DNA of 64,000 nt, from positions 62,001 through 126,000 of the forward strand of contig NZ_JAUHTR010000010.1 of the NCBI RefSeq assembly GCF_030418125.1. The letters are read 5' to 3'. The notes beneath the pieces are model-generated. The model saw only the letters and a list, made by a program, of their open reading frames with translations. It searched no databases and was not told where the DNA came from. This document shows positions 27,422 to 35,236 of this stretch, piece after piece. Position numbers and translations under genes: made by a program. Source of the DNA: Fictibacillus fluitans (GTDB lineage: Bacteria; Bacillota; Bacilli; Bacillales; Fictibacillaceae). Position 1 is the first letter of the stretch; the number at the start of each line of letters is the position of its first letter.

Positions 27422-29167
27422 TCAACCGGACTTGGAGGAAAACTCTCTGGAATAGAGGCGGGAGTACTCTCCGTTTTTTGCGAGCAGTGACCGGTGGGTT
27501 CCCTGCTCCGAAACGCCTTTTTTGTTAAGGACAATAATGCGTTCTGCATTGCGGATCGTCGAGAGGCGGTGGGCAATAACAATGGTTGTTCTTCCCCTGG
27601 CAAGCAGGTCCAGAGATTCTTTTACGATGCTTTCACTTTCGTTATCCAGGGAACTGGTTGCTTCATCAAGAATCAAAATCGCCGGGTCTTTTAAAAATAC
27701 CCGTGCGATGCTTAACCGCTGCTTTTGCCCGCCGGACAGCCTCACTCCACGTTGTCCGATTTCAGAATCGTAGCCGTTTGGCAGACTCATGATAAAATCA
27801 TGGGCATTGGCCTGCCGGGCTGCTTCTATAATTTGAGCATCACTTGCCACAGGAAATCCATAGCGGATGTTTTCACGGACCGTGCCGTCAAAAAGGTAAA
27901 CATCCTGCTGCACCGTTCCAATATGCTTTCGAAGTTCCTTTTGTTCAAAATGGCGGACGTCGATTCCGTCAATTAGCAATTCACCTGATGTGACCTCATA
28001 AAAACGGGGGATGAGGGAGCACAAGGTCGTTTTCCCGGCACCTGAGGGACCAACCAGTGCTACATATTCTCCAGGCTGGATAGTAAGTGACAGATCGGTG
28101 ATAACAGGATCCAAATCCTGCTCATACTGAAAGCCAACCTGCTTGAATTCGATTTTTCCTTCCAACGCTGGAAGAGATAAGGCGTGGCTGACATCTTCAA
28201 TTGCGGGCTTTGTATTCATAATTTCCATAAAACGTGTGAAACCGGTAAGCCCTTCTTGAAGCTGGGTGCTCATGTGCGTCATACGCTGAATCGGTTCAAC
28301 CATGAAATTGACATAAAGAAGAAAGGTGATCAAATCAGAAAGGTCAAGTGTATGATGCACAATCTTCGAGCTTCCATAGATGATTACTGTCAGAGTGATC
28401 AGTTGAATGAACGTTTCAACACCGTTAAAAAATATCGCTTCTGCCCGGTAAATGTTTTTCCGGCTGTCAAGAAAACGGTTGTTTTCCACATTGAACTTTT
28501 GGATTTCAATGTTTTCGTTGGCAAACGATTTAACGACGCGTATCCCTGAAAGGCTATCCTCAACACGGGCATGAATATCGCTGATTCTTTCTTTGTTCTT
28601 CGTCAGGGCCCGGTTCAGTACTTTATTGAAGATCAGGGAGAAAAAGCCGAGCACCGGCAGAAAGCAAAATACGGCAAGCGTCAATGATGGATTGATTAGA
28701 AATAAAATAACAAAGGCACCAGCAAAGCGCACCAGGTATTTAATGTAATCCTCCGGTCCGTGATGATACAGTTCAGAAAGCAAAAGCAAATCATTTGTGA
28801 CCCGTGACATCAGCTTTCCGGTTTTCTCGCGATCAAAAAAACTGAAGGAAAGCTTTTGCATATGTGCGAATAATTCGCTCCGCAAATCACGTTCCATCCG
28901 GGCGCCAACCTCATGGCCTTTAAAATCCACAAAATAATTGCCGATGTTTTGCAGGCCAGTTAGAACAAGCATCAGGGCACCTGTCCAATACACTTTTTCG
29001 ATGTCCAAAGAGATCTCATCAGCCAGAATGTCCTTCGTAATATACCGGACAAGAAGCGGGTAGACGAGTGCAATGGCAGACGTAATCAGCGCACAAAACA
29101 AAACGGAAAGAAACAAACGCAGGTAAGGTTTGTAATAGGATAGAAACTTTTTAATTGGAAATCGCAT
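27422..29167 (-). CDS. ABC exporter, fused membrane and ATPase domains
   Basis: A 581-residue half-transporter with six transmembrane helices (about 15-300) and a nucleotide-binding domain. Walker A is GPSGAGKTT, the signature is LSGGQKQR and Walker B is ILILDEATS with a following H-loop AHRLST. It belongs to the MsbA/BmrA multidrug and lipid exporter family and should work as a homodimer. Substrate is unknown. Its ribosome binding site AAAGGGG (29174-29180) lies within a potential attenuator with a 19-codon upstream ORF, which suggests drug-responsive control. Confidence 0.9.
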   Translation of the reverse strand: MRFPIKKFLSYYKPYLRLFLSVLFCALITSAIALVYPLLVRYITKDILADEISLDIEKVYWTGALMLVLTGLQNIGNYFVDFKGHEVGARMERDLRSELFAHMQKLSFSFFDREKTGKLMSRVTNDLLLLSELYHHGPEDYIKYLVRFAGAFVILFLINPSLTLAVFCFLPVLGFFSLIFNKVLNRALTKNKERISDIHARVEDSLSGIRVVKSFANENIEIQKFNVENNRFLDSRKNIYRAEAIFFNGVETFIQLITLTVIIYGSSKIVHHTLDLSDLITFLLYVNFMVEPIQRMTHMSTQLQEGLTGFTRFMEIMNTKPAIEDVSHALSLPALEGKIEFKQVGFQYEQDLDPVITDLSLTIQPGEYVALVGPSGAGKTTLCSLIPRFYEVTSGELLIDGIDVRHFEQKELRKHIGTVQQDVYLFDGTVRENIRYGFPVASDAQIIEAARQANAHDFIMSLPNGYDSEIGQRGVRLSGGQKQRLSIARVFLKDPAILILDEATSSLDNESESIVKESLDLLARGRTTIVIAHRLSTIRNAERIIVLNKKGVSEQGTHRSLLAKNGEYSRLYSREFSSKSG

Positions 29168-29289
29168 GGTTTACCCCTTTATGAGTGATTCAAAGACACA
29201 CATACAAGGGGGAGACACTGTTCACTCACTGCTTAAGAATGTGTATCACCCTTATATGGTCGCTGGCGATGGACATGTCTTAATTTTCT
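29168..29289 (-). promoter_or_regulatory. Candidate translational attenuator upstream of the ABC exporter
   Basis: On the minus-strand RNA, AAGGGTGATACAC (complement of 29241-29253, inside the leader ORF) can pair at 11 of 13 positions with GTGTCTCCCCCTT (complement of 29206-29218). The CCCCTT end of that second segment can instead pair with AAAGGGG, the exporter ribosome binding site (29174-29180). The two pairings exclude each other. A third stem, GTGAGTGA with TCACTCAT, can bracket the region. Seen by eye, not folded computationally. Confidence 0.5.
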
Positions 29290-29292
29290 CAT
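29233..29292 (-). CDS. 19-residue leader ORF upstream of the ABC exporter
   Basis: AAGGAGG lies seven bases before an ATG that opens a 19-codon ORF, MRKLRHVHRQRPYKGDTHS, ending TAA. It is rich in Arg, Lys and His and ends about 65 bp before the exporter start. Position, size and the overlapping pairing options fit a regulatory leader peptide, by analogy with the leader of the BmrCD exporter. I know no homologue. Confidence 0.55.
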   Translation of the reverse strand: MRKLRHVHRQRPYKGDTHS

Positions 29293-29390
29293 TTGAACAG
29301 CCTCCTTGTTTATCGTTGCTTATATTGTAAACGATTTCTTTAAAGGAAGACATAAATAAAAAGAAAATTGAAAAAAATTATTTTTGCTTG

Positions 29391-29417
29391 TTGACATCCA
29401 CCTGTCATGTGGTAAAC
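29391..29417 (+). promoter_or_regulatory. Promoter of the lacI-type regulator
   Basis: TTGACA (29391-29396, perfect -35), then about 16 bp and TAAACT as a -10. A palindromic operator follows at once. Confidence 0.6.
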
Positions 29418-29427
29418 TTTTTAAAAA

Positions 29428-29441
29428 TGGAACCGGTTCCA
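29428..29441 (+). promoter_or_regulatory. LacI-type operator 1 (autoregulatory)
   Basis: The perfect 14-bp palindrome TGGAACCGGTTCCA has the central CG typical of LacI-family operators and sits just downstream of the regulator's promoter. Confidence 0.8.
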
Positions 29442-29475
29442 AAGAGAAGATTTGATTGAAGGTAAGGTGGGAAAA

Positions 29476-30492
29476 GTGGCCCAAAAGGTAACCATTTATG
29501 ATGTAGCGAAACGGGCGGGTGTTTCAAAAACCTCAGTTTCACGTTATTTAGGCGGACGGCTGGAAGAACTGGCGGAAAAAACAAAAAAGAAAATAGAGTC
29601 GGCGATTCAGGAATTGGATTACCGGCCCAGTACGGCTGCCAGAGGTTTAAAGGGGAGAAAAAGCTATCTTATTGGCGTCATTATAGCTGATATCCGCAAT
29701 CCATACAGTACAGCAATATTAAGAGGTGCAGAAGAGATTTCATCGAAAAATGGTTACAGCCTTATGATCTGCAATTCCGATAATGATCCGGAGAAGGAGA
29801 AAAATTTTATTCATATGCTTCAATCTCACCGGATCGACGGGCTCATTATTCATACGACGGGTGGAAATAACTCTTCTTTACTGGAAATGAAAGATGATTC
29901 CATTCCGGTCGTACTTCTGGATCGAAATATTCCAGAACTGGATATGGATTTTGTGGGCCTGGATAACCGGACAGCAATAAAGGATTCTCTCGAATTTCTT
30001 TTGCAGCAGGATTACCAGCGCATCGCGTTTTTTAGTGAACCGTTTCATGAAATCAGCACTAGGCATGAGAGGTATCAGTTCTTTCAAGATGTTTTGAAAA
30101 AGAATAATCACGAAAGCTCTGAGGATATTTATATTGTTTCTACAGAAGACAGCTGCCGGTTTAGAAATAAGCTGCTTTCATTTCTTGAAGATGCCAAGGG
30201 ACAATCAAGAGCCATCTTTACTGTAAATGCACTATTAATGCTGAAAATCGCAAATGAACTTAATACCATGAACATTTCAGTGCCAGATGAACTGTCACTT
30301 CTCACGTTTGATAATCCGGATTGGGCGCCTGTAGTTTTTGGAGGAATCACATGCATTGAGCAGCCCACATTTGAAATTGGAGTAAGCGCAATGAATATGG
30401 TGCTGGAACGAATCAGGGGAGAAAGGACAACCTCCGAGTCTTTCTTGTATAAAGGTAAATTAATTAAAAGGAATTCCACCCCGCTGATGTAA
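29476..30492 (+). CDS. LacI family transcriptional regulator
   Basis: A 338-residue repressor. The N-terminal helix-turn-helix is TIYDVAKRAGVSKTSVSRYL with hinge YRPSTAARGLKGRKS, followed by a periplasmic-binding-protein-like effector domain (about 60-338). GTG 29476 is preferred because AAGGTGGG lies four to six bases upstream; GTG 29467 remains possible. Two near-identical palindromes, one before this gene and one before the next gene, are its probable operators. The effector should be a substrate or intermediate of the downstream sugar operon. Confidence 0.92.
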   Translation: MAQKVTIYDVAKRAGVSKTSVSRYLGGRLEELAEKTKKKIESAIQELDYRPSTAARGLKGRKSYLIGVIIADIRNPYSTAILRGAEEISSKNGYSLMICNSDNDPEKEKNFIHMLQSHRIDGLIIHTTGGNNSSLLEMKDDSIPVVLLDRNIPELDMDFVGLDNRTAIKDSLEFLLQQDYQRIAFFSEPFHEISTRHERYQFFQDVLKKNNHESSEDIYIVSTEDSCRFRNKLLSFLEDAKGQSRAIFTVNALLMLKIANELNTMNISVPDELSLLTFDNPDWAPVVFGGITCIEQPTFEIGVSAMNMVLERIRGERTTSESFLYKGKLIKRNSTPLM

Positions 30493-30520
30493 AAGAGGTC
30501 TTATCGCTAGACCCTTTTTT
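30493..30520 (+). terminator. Terminator after the lacI-type gene
   Basis: AGGTCT pairs with AGACCT-like arm AGACCC across a 7-nt loop, then TTTTTT. It separates the regulator from the structural genes. Confidence 0.65.
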
Positions 30521-30529
30521 AAACAGAAA

Positions 30530-30547
30530 AATGGTACCGGTACCATT
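30530..30547 (+). promoter_or_regulatory. LacI-type operator 2, upstream of the sugar operon
   Basis: The perfect 18-bp palindrome AATGGTACCGGTACCATT shares the core TGGWACCGGTWCCA with operator 1. Confidence 0.82.
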
Positions 30548-30551
30548 AAAA

Positions 30552-30565
30552 AGTAAGCGCATTCA
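30552..30565 (+). promoter_or_regulatory. Possible cre (CcpA) site
   Basis: AGTAAGCGCATTCA agrees with 12 of 14 positions of the cre consensus TGWAARCGYTWNCW. It lies between operator 2 and the ribosome binding site of the first structural gene, where catabolite repression of a sugar operon would be expected. Weak on its own. Confidence 0.35.
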
Positions 30566-30577
30566 AGGAGTGAAGAC

Positions 30578-31348
30578 ATGAATCACATTTATTGTACACA
30601 AAATGCATTTGGGAACACTGGGTCTATTTCGCAGGAAGTTGAAGAGATAGCAGTGTGCTTAGCGGTAGCAAATGCCGATGGAATGGAGGTGCGCCGGGAA
30701 TTGCTTCCTTCGGGGATTTCGTTGGAGGATGCGGGAGAAAGATTAAAGGAACTGAATCTGGACGTTGTTTTTTCCTCACCCGAGCCATTATTCGATGAAA
30801 ACGGAAAGCTGAACAACAATAACCTTACGTGTCTTCTTCAGGAGGCAACAGCCATGGGGGCTTTGCTGTTAAAAATCCCGCTTGGCCGCTATAAGGGCAT
30901 GAAGCATGAACTATTTTCTTTAAAACATCTCTTGTCACAGTTCCCAGCGATAACGTTTACCGTCGAAAACGATCAGACCGCTTATGGCGGAGTAACAAAA
31001 CATTTGGAAGCCTTTTTTCTGGACTGTCAAGATGAAGAAGTTCCTGCAGGGTTCACCTTTGATGTGGGCAACCCAAAATATGTGGGAGAGAATCCGCTTG
31101 CTATGTTTAGAAAGTTGGAAGTTTTTATTCGATACATTCATGTCAAACACGTGATCAATGGCATGGGAGGGTGGAAGACAGTCCAGGTTTCACCTGAGCC
31201 TTCTGCCGAGATTGATTGGGTGATTGGTCACACTCCTGAAGATGTTCCCATAGCAATCGAATATCCGGTAGATTTTCTGAATGTATCTCAGCATGTATCA
31301 AGGCTGCGTAGTGAACGGTTGAGAAGCTGTCAGGAGCAGGTGCAATAA
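30578..31348 (+). CDS. Sugar phosphate isomerase/epimerase family protein (TIM barrel)
   Basis: A 256-residue protein of the xylose isomerase-like TIM barrel family. Candidate metal ligands are in TVENDQT, FDVGNPKY, YIHVKH and AIEYP, in the order usual for this family. Substrate is not apparent. It is the first gene of a LacI-controlled operon with an MFS transporter and HPS/PHI homologues, so it probably interconverts a keto sugar or its phosphate. AAGGAG precedes ATG 30578. Confidence 0.82.
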   Translation: MNHIYCTQNAFGNTGSISQEVEEIAVCLAVANADGMEVRRELLPSGISLEDAGERLKELNLDVVFSSPEPLFDENGKLNNNNLTCLLQEATAMGALLLKIPLGRYKGMKHELFSLKHLLSQFPAITFTVENDQTAYGGVTKHLEAFFLDCQDEEVPAGFTFDVGNPKYVGENPLAMFRKLEVFIRYIHVKHVINGMGGWKTVQVSPEPSAEIDWVIGHTPEDVPIAIEYPVDFLNVSQHVSRLRSERLRSCQEQVQ

Positions 31349-31388
31349 ACGTACTGAAAAAAATGATAGTAAAAAGGAGCGTTTAACA

Positions 31389-32672
31389 ATGATGGATTCG
31401 ATAGCTTCAAAAAAACGGTTTCGCCGTTTGATTCCTTTAGCTTTTATTACGTACAGTCTCGCTTATCTGGACCGTGCAAATTATGGATTCGGTGTAGCTG
31501 GAGGGATGGGTGAGGAACTGAATATTACAACTGGAGTTTCTTCCTTTTTGGCTTCTCTCTTTTTTCTTGGATACTTCTTCTTCCAGGTTCCGGGTGCTCA
31601 TTACGCAGAAAAGCATAGCGCCAAAAAGCTGATCTTTTGGAGCCTTATCCTATGGGGCGGCCTTGCGACTGCTACAGGCATGGCAACCCATGTGGGATGG
31701 CTTTATCCGATCCGGTTCCTTTTAGGAGTTGTTGAAAGCGCTGTTATGCCAGCCATGCTTGTATTTTTGAGCCATTGGTTTTTAAAAGAAGAACGCTCAA
31801 GAGCCAATACATTCTTAATCCTCGGTAATCCGGCCACCGTATTATGGATGTCAGTTTTATCCGGTTACCTATTAAACTCGTTCAGCTGGAGATGGATGTT
31901 TATTTTAGAAGGGATTCCGGCGGTATTGTGGGCATTTATCTGGCTGAAGCTGGTCAACGACCGTCCCAAAAATGCTTCATGGCTTTCAAATAAGGAAAAG
32001 AAAGATATTGAAAATGAATTCAATAAAGAACAATCTGCATTAAAACCCGTTAAGAATTATCGTGAAGCGTTTAAATCCAAGGCCGTTATTCTGCTGAGCC
32101 TTCAATATTTTGCATGGAGCATAGGGGTTTATGGCTTTGTTATGTGGCTTCCGTCCATCATTAAAAATGCGTCCAACATGGATATTGTTTCAACAGGGTG
32201 GCTCTCTTCCGTTCCCTATGTTGTAGCTGTGATTGGCATGCTCGTCCTTTCTCATTACTCTGATAAAACATTGAACCGAAAAATATTTGTATGGACATCA
32301 CTGCTGATCGGTTCCATTGCCTTTTTTGCTTCGTATCTTATCGGTTCCAGCAATTTCTGGCTGTCCTACTCGCTTCTTGTTATAGCTGGCGGAGCCATGT
32401 ATGCCCCATACGGACCGTTTTTTGCCATCATTCCCGAGATTCTTCCGCGAAATGTGGCCGGTGGAGCAATGGCCCTCATCAATAGTATGGGAGCACTCGG
32501 TTCTTTTGTAGGGTCTTATATTGTAGGGTATTTAAATGGTGTCACCGGCGGACCGTCTGCCTCCTTCATATTCATGGCATCTGCGCTCTTTGTATCGGTT
32601 TTGCTGACAATGGCTGTTAAGGCTCCAGCTGCAAATGAGACGAAAAAGAGAATGAAGGTTGCTTCTCAATGA
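31389..32672 (+). CDS. MFS transporter, anion:cation symporter family
   Basis: A 427-residue protein with about 12 transmembrane helices. LDRANYGFGVAGGM in helix 1 and FLGYFFFQVPGAHYAEK are typical of the ACS family that moves hexuronates, galactonate, tartrate and similar organic anions. It therefore probably imports a sugar acid or related compound, unphosphorylated. AAAAGGAG lies upstream of ATG. The stop overlaps the hxlA-like start (ATGA). Confidence 0.85.
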   Translation: MMDSIASKKRFRRLIPLAFITYSLAYLDRANYGFGVAGGMGEELNITTGVSSFLASLFFLGYFFFQVPGAHYAEKHSAKKLIFWSLILWGGLATATGMATHVGWLYPIRFLLGVVESAVMPAMLVFLSHWFLKEERSRANTFLILGNPATVLWMSVLSGYLLNSFSWRWMFILEGIPAVLWAFIWLKLVNDRPKNASWLSNKEKKDIENEFNKEQSALKPVKNYREAFKSKAVILLSLQYFAWSIGVYGFVMWLPSIIKNASNMDIVSTGWLSSVPYVVAVIGMLVLSHYSDKTLNRKIFVWTSLLIGSIAFFASYLIGSSNFWLSYSLLVIAGGAMYAPYGPFFAIIPEILPRNVAGGAMALINSMGALGSFVGSYIVGYLNGVTGGPSASFIFMASALFVSVLLTMAVKAPAANETKKRMKVASQ

Positions 32673-33301
32673 AAATTCAGCTGGCACTCGACCGGATGAC
32701 CATTCCTGAGGCAATCGAAACCGTAAAAGAGGCAGAGCATTATATCGATTTAATCGAGGTTGGCACATCATTAATTAAGGAATTTGGCGTTGACAGCATT
32801 TCTGAAATTAAAAAAGAGTTTCCATTAAAGCCGGTGCTCGCAGATATGAAGACCTTTGATAATGCTGCCTATGAATTTACCATCGCCTTTGATGCGGGAG
32901 CCGATATGGCAACCGTCATGGGAGCAGCTCCACTTGTAACGATTGAAACATGCCTGCAGGTCGCTGAGGAAAAACGAAAAGAAGTGATGATTGACCTGCT
33001 GAATGTCACACCAGAACAAATGAAAAGGCTCCTAACCTATCAGTCTGCTGTTTTCTGCGAACATGTGAGCAAGGATGAACAGGAGTCGGGCAGTAAAACG
33101 AAACAGAATAAGGGAAGGTTGCCCGTAGACCGGCTGGCTCTTGCCGGCGGAATTGCCTTTTCCTCCCTCCCGTTGGCTGCCGATAAAGATCCGGAGATTA
33201 TTATCGTTGGATCAGCGATTACAAAAGCTGAAAATATACAGGAAGCGGCCAAACAAATCTATACAGCTTTGCAAACGATCAAGACAGGAGAAAACGTATG
33301 A
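32669..33301 (+). CDS. 3-hexulose-6-phosphate synthase / KGPDC family protein
   Basis: OMP decarboxylase superfamily, 210 residues. N-terminal KIQLALDRMT, the core LADMKTFD and C-terminal LALAGGIAFSSLP and IIIVGSAI motifs are seen. The family includes 3-hexulose-6-phosphate synthase (fixing formaldehyde to Ru5P) and 3-keto-L-gulonate-6-phosphate decarboxylase. The usual HTG-D loop is replaced by CEHVSKDEQESGS, so specificity cannot be assigned from sequence. Overlaps both neighbours by 4 bp. Confidence 0.8.
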   Translation: MKIQLALDRMTIPEAIETVKEAEHYIDLIEVGTSLIKEFGVDSISEIKKEFPLKPVLADMKTFDNAAYEFTIAFDAGADMATVMGAAPLVTIETCLQVAEEKRKEVMIDLLNVTPEQMKRLLTYQSAVFCEHVSKDEQESGSKTKQNKGRLPVDRLALAGGIAFSSLPLAADKDPEIIIVGSAITKAENIQEAAKQIYTALQTIKTGENV

Positions 33302-33846
33302 ATGAATTGAGTGTTATTGTAAAAGAGATGCAAGGCGTTATTGAACAGATTGGAGAAAAAGAGGTTGAGCGCTTTTTTACAGAACTCCAGAAAACAACGA
33401 GGATCTTTGTCACAGGCGAGGGAAGATCCGGGTTTATGGCAAAAGCATTTGCCATGCGCCTGATGCACCTTGGGTATAATATGTATGTCGTTGGTGAGAC
33501 AGTAACACCAGCGGTTGCCGGGGGAGATTGCCTCATTGCCATATCCGGTTCTGGGTCCACTCAGTCCGTGATCCATCAGGCACAGCGGTCAAAGTCAGCA
33601 GGCTCCAATGTAGTATGCATTACAGCAAATGAGGATTCTGATCTGGCGCAAGTGGCTGATACATGTATTGTCATTCCGGCAGCCACTAAGAACAGAGGAG
33701 AGAAGGAAGCCAAGAGCATACAGCCGCTCAGTTCCCTTTTTGATCAGTGTTTGCATGTTTTTTGCGATGCGGTGTGCCTGAAAAGCAGCACCCGGAGAAC
33801 ATTGAGCCATGAGGAAGTCTTGGCTAAGCATAGCAATACGGAATAA
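33298..33846 (+). CDS. 6-phospho-3-hexuloisomerase family SIS protein
   Basis: A 182-residue SIS-domain sugar isomerase. GEGRSGFMAKAFAMRLMHLG and ISGSGSTQSVI are the phosphosugar-binding loops, and IPAATKNR and SIQPLSSLFDQ are family motifs. In RuMP-type loci PHI interconverts hexulose-6-phosphate and fructose-6-phosphate. Start overlaps the previous stop (ATGA). Together with the HPS homologue it forms the end of the operon. Confidence 0.85.
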   Translation: MNELSVIVKEMQGVIEQIGEKEVERFFTELQKTTRIFVTGEGRSGFMAKAFAMRLMHLGYNMYVVGETVTPAVAGGDCLIAISGSGSTQSVIHQAQRSKSAGSNVVCITANEDSDLAQVADTCIVIPAATKNRGEKEAKSIQPLSSLFDQCLHVFCDAVCLKSSTRRTLSHEEVLAKHSNTE

Positions 33847-33865
33847 AAAAATATAAAAAGAAAGC

Positions 33866-33894
33866 TTGAAACATTCAGATAATTGCGGTACACT
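33866..33894 (+). promoter_or_regulatory. Promoter of metIC
   Basis: TTGAAA (33866-33871), a 17-bp spacer and TACACT (33889-33894), about 35 bp before the SAM riboswitch. Confidence 0.7.
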
Positions 33895-33925
33895 AGGAAC
33901 TACAATTTGATACGGATTAGATTTT

Positions 33926-34088
33926 CTTATCAAGAGAGGTAGAGGGATTGGCCCGATGAAACCTCAGCAACCTTCAGCGATTTCTGCTGAAAAGGTGCTA
34001 AGTCCAACAAGTTCTGTAATGAACTTGGGAGATAAGAAGAACGACAATTTGATTATTCAAAAGTCTTCTTCTTAAGAAGGCTTTTTTT
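33926..34088 (+). ncRNA. SAM-I riboswitch (S-box) with terminator, upstream of metIC
   Basis: The aptamer starts CTTATCAAGAGAGGTAGAGG and continues with the conserved GGGATTGGCCCGATGAAACC and GCAACC, closing with GGGAGATAAG near 34036. A terminator stem (AGTCTTCTT against AAGAAGGCT, 34062-34081) and T-run follow. AGAAGAACGAC near 34034-34044 can pair with GTCTTCTTCT as antiterminator. SAM binding should stop transcription of the methionine genes. Confidence 0.95.
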
Positions 34089-34117
34089 ATTTTTTCTTTT
34101 GACTTTAGGAGGCTGTC

Positions 34118-35236
34118 ATGTATAAACCAGAGACAAAATTAGCTCAAATTGGAAACCGAAGTGAAGACCGCACGGGAACGGTTAATCCGCCCGTCTATTT
34201 TTCTACAGCATACCGCCATACCGGAATCGGAGAATCAAGTGGATACGATTATATTCGAACAGGCAATCCCACACGGGAGGTTCTTGAAAAAGCGATCGCC
34301 GAACTGGAGGGAGCTGACGCCGGGTTTGCCTGTAGTTCGGGGATGGCGGCTATTGCAGCCATCCTCTCCCTCTTTCAATCAGGTGATGAATGGATTGTTT
34401 CCAGTGACTTGTACGGTGGTACCTACCGGCTTCTGGAGGAAGGATATAAAAAATGGGGATTACCCAGTAAATATGTAGACACAGCAGACGTTGCCGAAAT
34501 TGAACAGGCCATCTCTGAGAATACAAAAGCTATTTTTCTGGAGACTCCGACAAACCCGCTCATGGAAGTATGCGATATTGAAGCCGTTGCCAGCCTGGCC
34601 AAGAAACACGGGCTGCTTGTCATCGTCGATAATACCTTTTACACACCTTTGCTTCAAAAGCCGATTGAGCTAGGGGCGGATATTGTCATCCACAGTGCAA
34701 CCAAATATCTTGGCGGTCATAATGATGTCCTCGCAGGTCTGATTGCTGCCAAAGGTGAGGACTTATGCCAGGAGCTTTCCTACCATCATAATGCCTCGGG
34801 AGCGGTATTAAGCCCGTTTGATGCCTGGCTGTTAATGCGCGGGATGAAAACACTGGCCCTCCGAATGAAGAAGCATGAAGAAAACGCAAAGGCCCTGATT
34901 CAATTTCTTCAGGATCATGAAGGCGTAGATGACGTCCTTTATCCAGGAAGAGGAGGGATGATCTCCTTCCGGCTGAAGAAAGAAGAATGGGTTCCCCGTT
35001 TTCTGAAGTCTGTGAAACTGATTACTTTTGCTGAAAGCCTGGGCGGTGTTGAAAGTCTTGTAACCTATCCTGCAACCCAGACCCACGCCGATATTCCTGA
35101 AGAAATTCGTACAGCACGCGGAGTCTGCAACCGGCTTTTGCGTTTATCGGTGGGCATTGAAGACGAAAATGATTTGATAAGCGACCTAAAACAAGCGCTG
35201 GACATTGTCCAGAAGGAGGCTGTTATTTATGAGTGA
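34118..35236 (+). CDS. metI: Cystathionine gamma-synthase / O-acetylhomoserine thiolyase MetI
   Basis: PLP fold-type I enzyme of 372 residues making cystathionine (and homocysteine) from an acyl-homoserine. The PLP lysine is in [12 protein letters not shown]. Length and position behind an S-box match B. subtilis metI. GGAGGCTGTC lies in front of ATG 34118. It overlaps metC by 8 bp, so synthesis of the two enzymes is coupled. Confidence 0.94.
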   Translation: MYKPETKLAQIGNRSEDRTGTVNPPVYFSTAYRHTGIGESSGYDYIRTGNPTREVLEKAIAELEGADAGFACSSGMAAIAAILSLFQSGDEWIVSSDLYGGTYRLLEEGYKKWGLPSKYVDTADVAEIEQAISENTKAIFLETPTNPLMEVCDIEAVASLAKKHGLLVIVDNTFYTPLLQKPIELGADIVIHSATKYLGGHNDVLAGLIAAKGEDLCQELSYHHNASGAVLSPFDAWLLMRGMKTLALRMKKHEENAKALIQFLQDHEGVDDVLYPGRGGMISFRLKKEEWVPRFLKSVKLITFAESLGGVESLVTYPATQTHADIPEEIRTARGVCNRLLRLSVGIEDENDLISDLKQALDIVQKEAVIYE

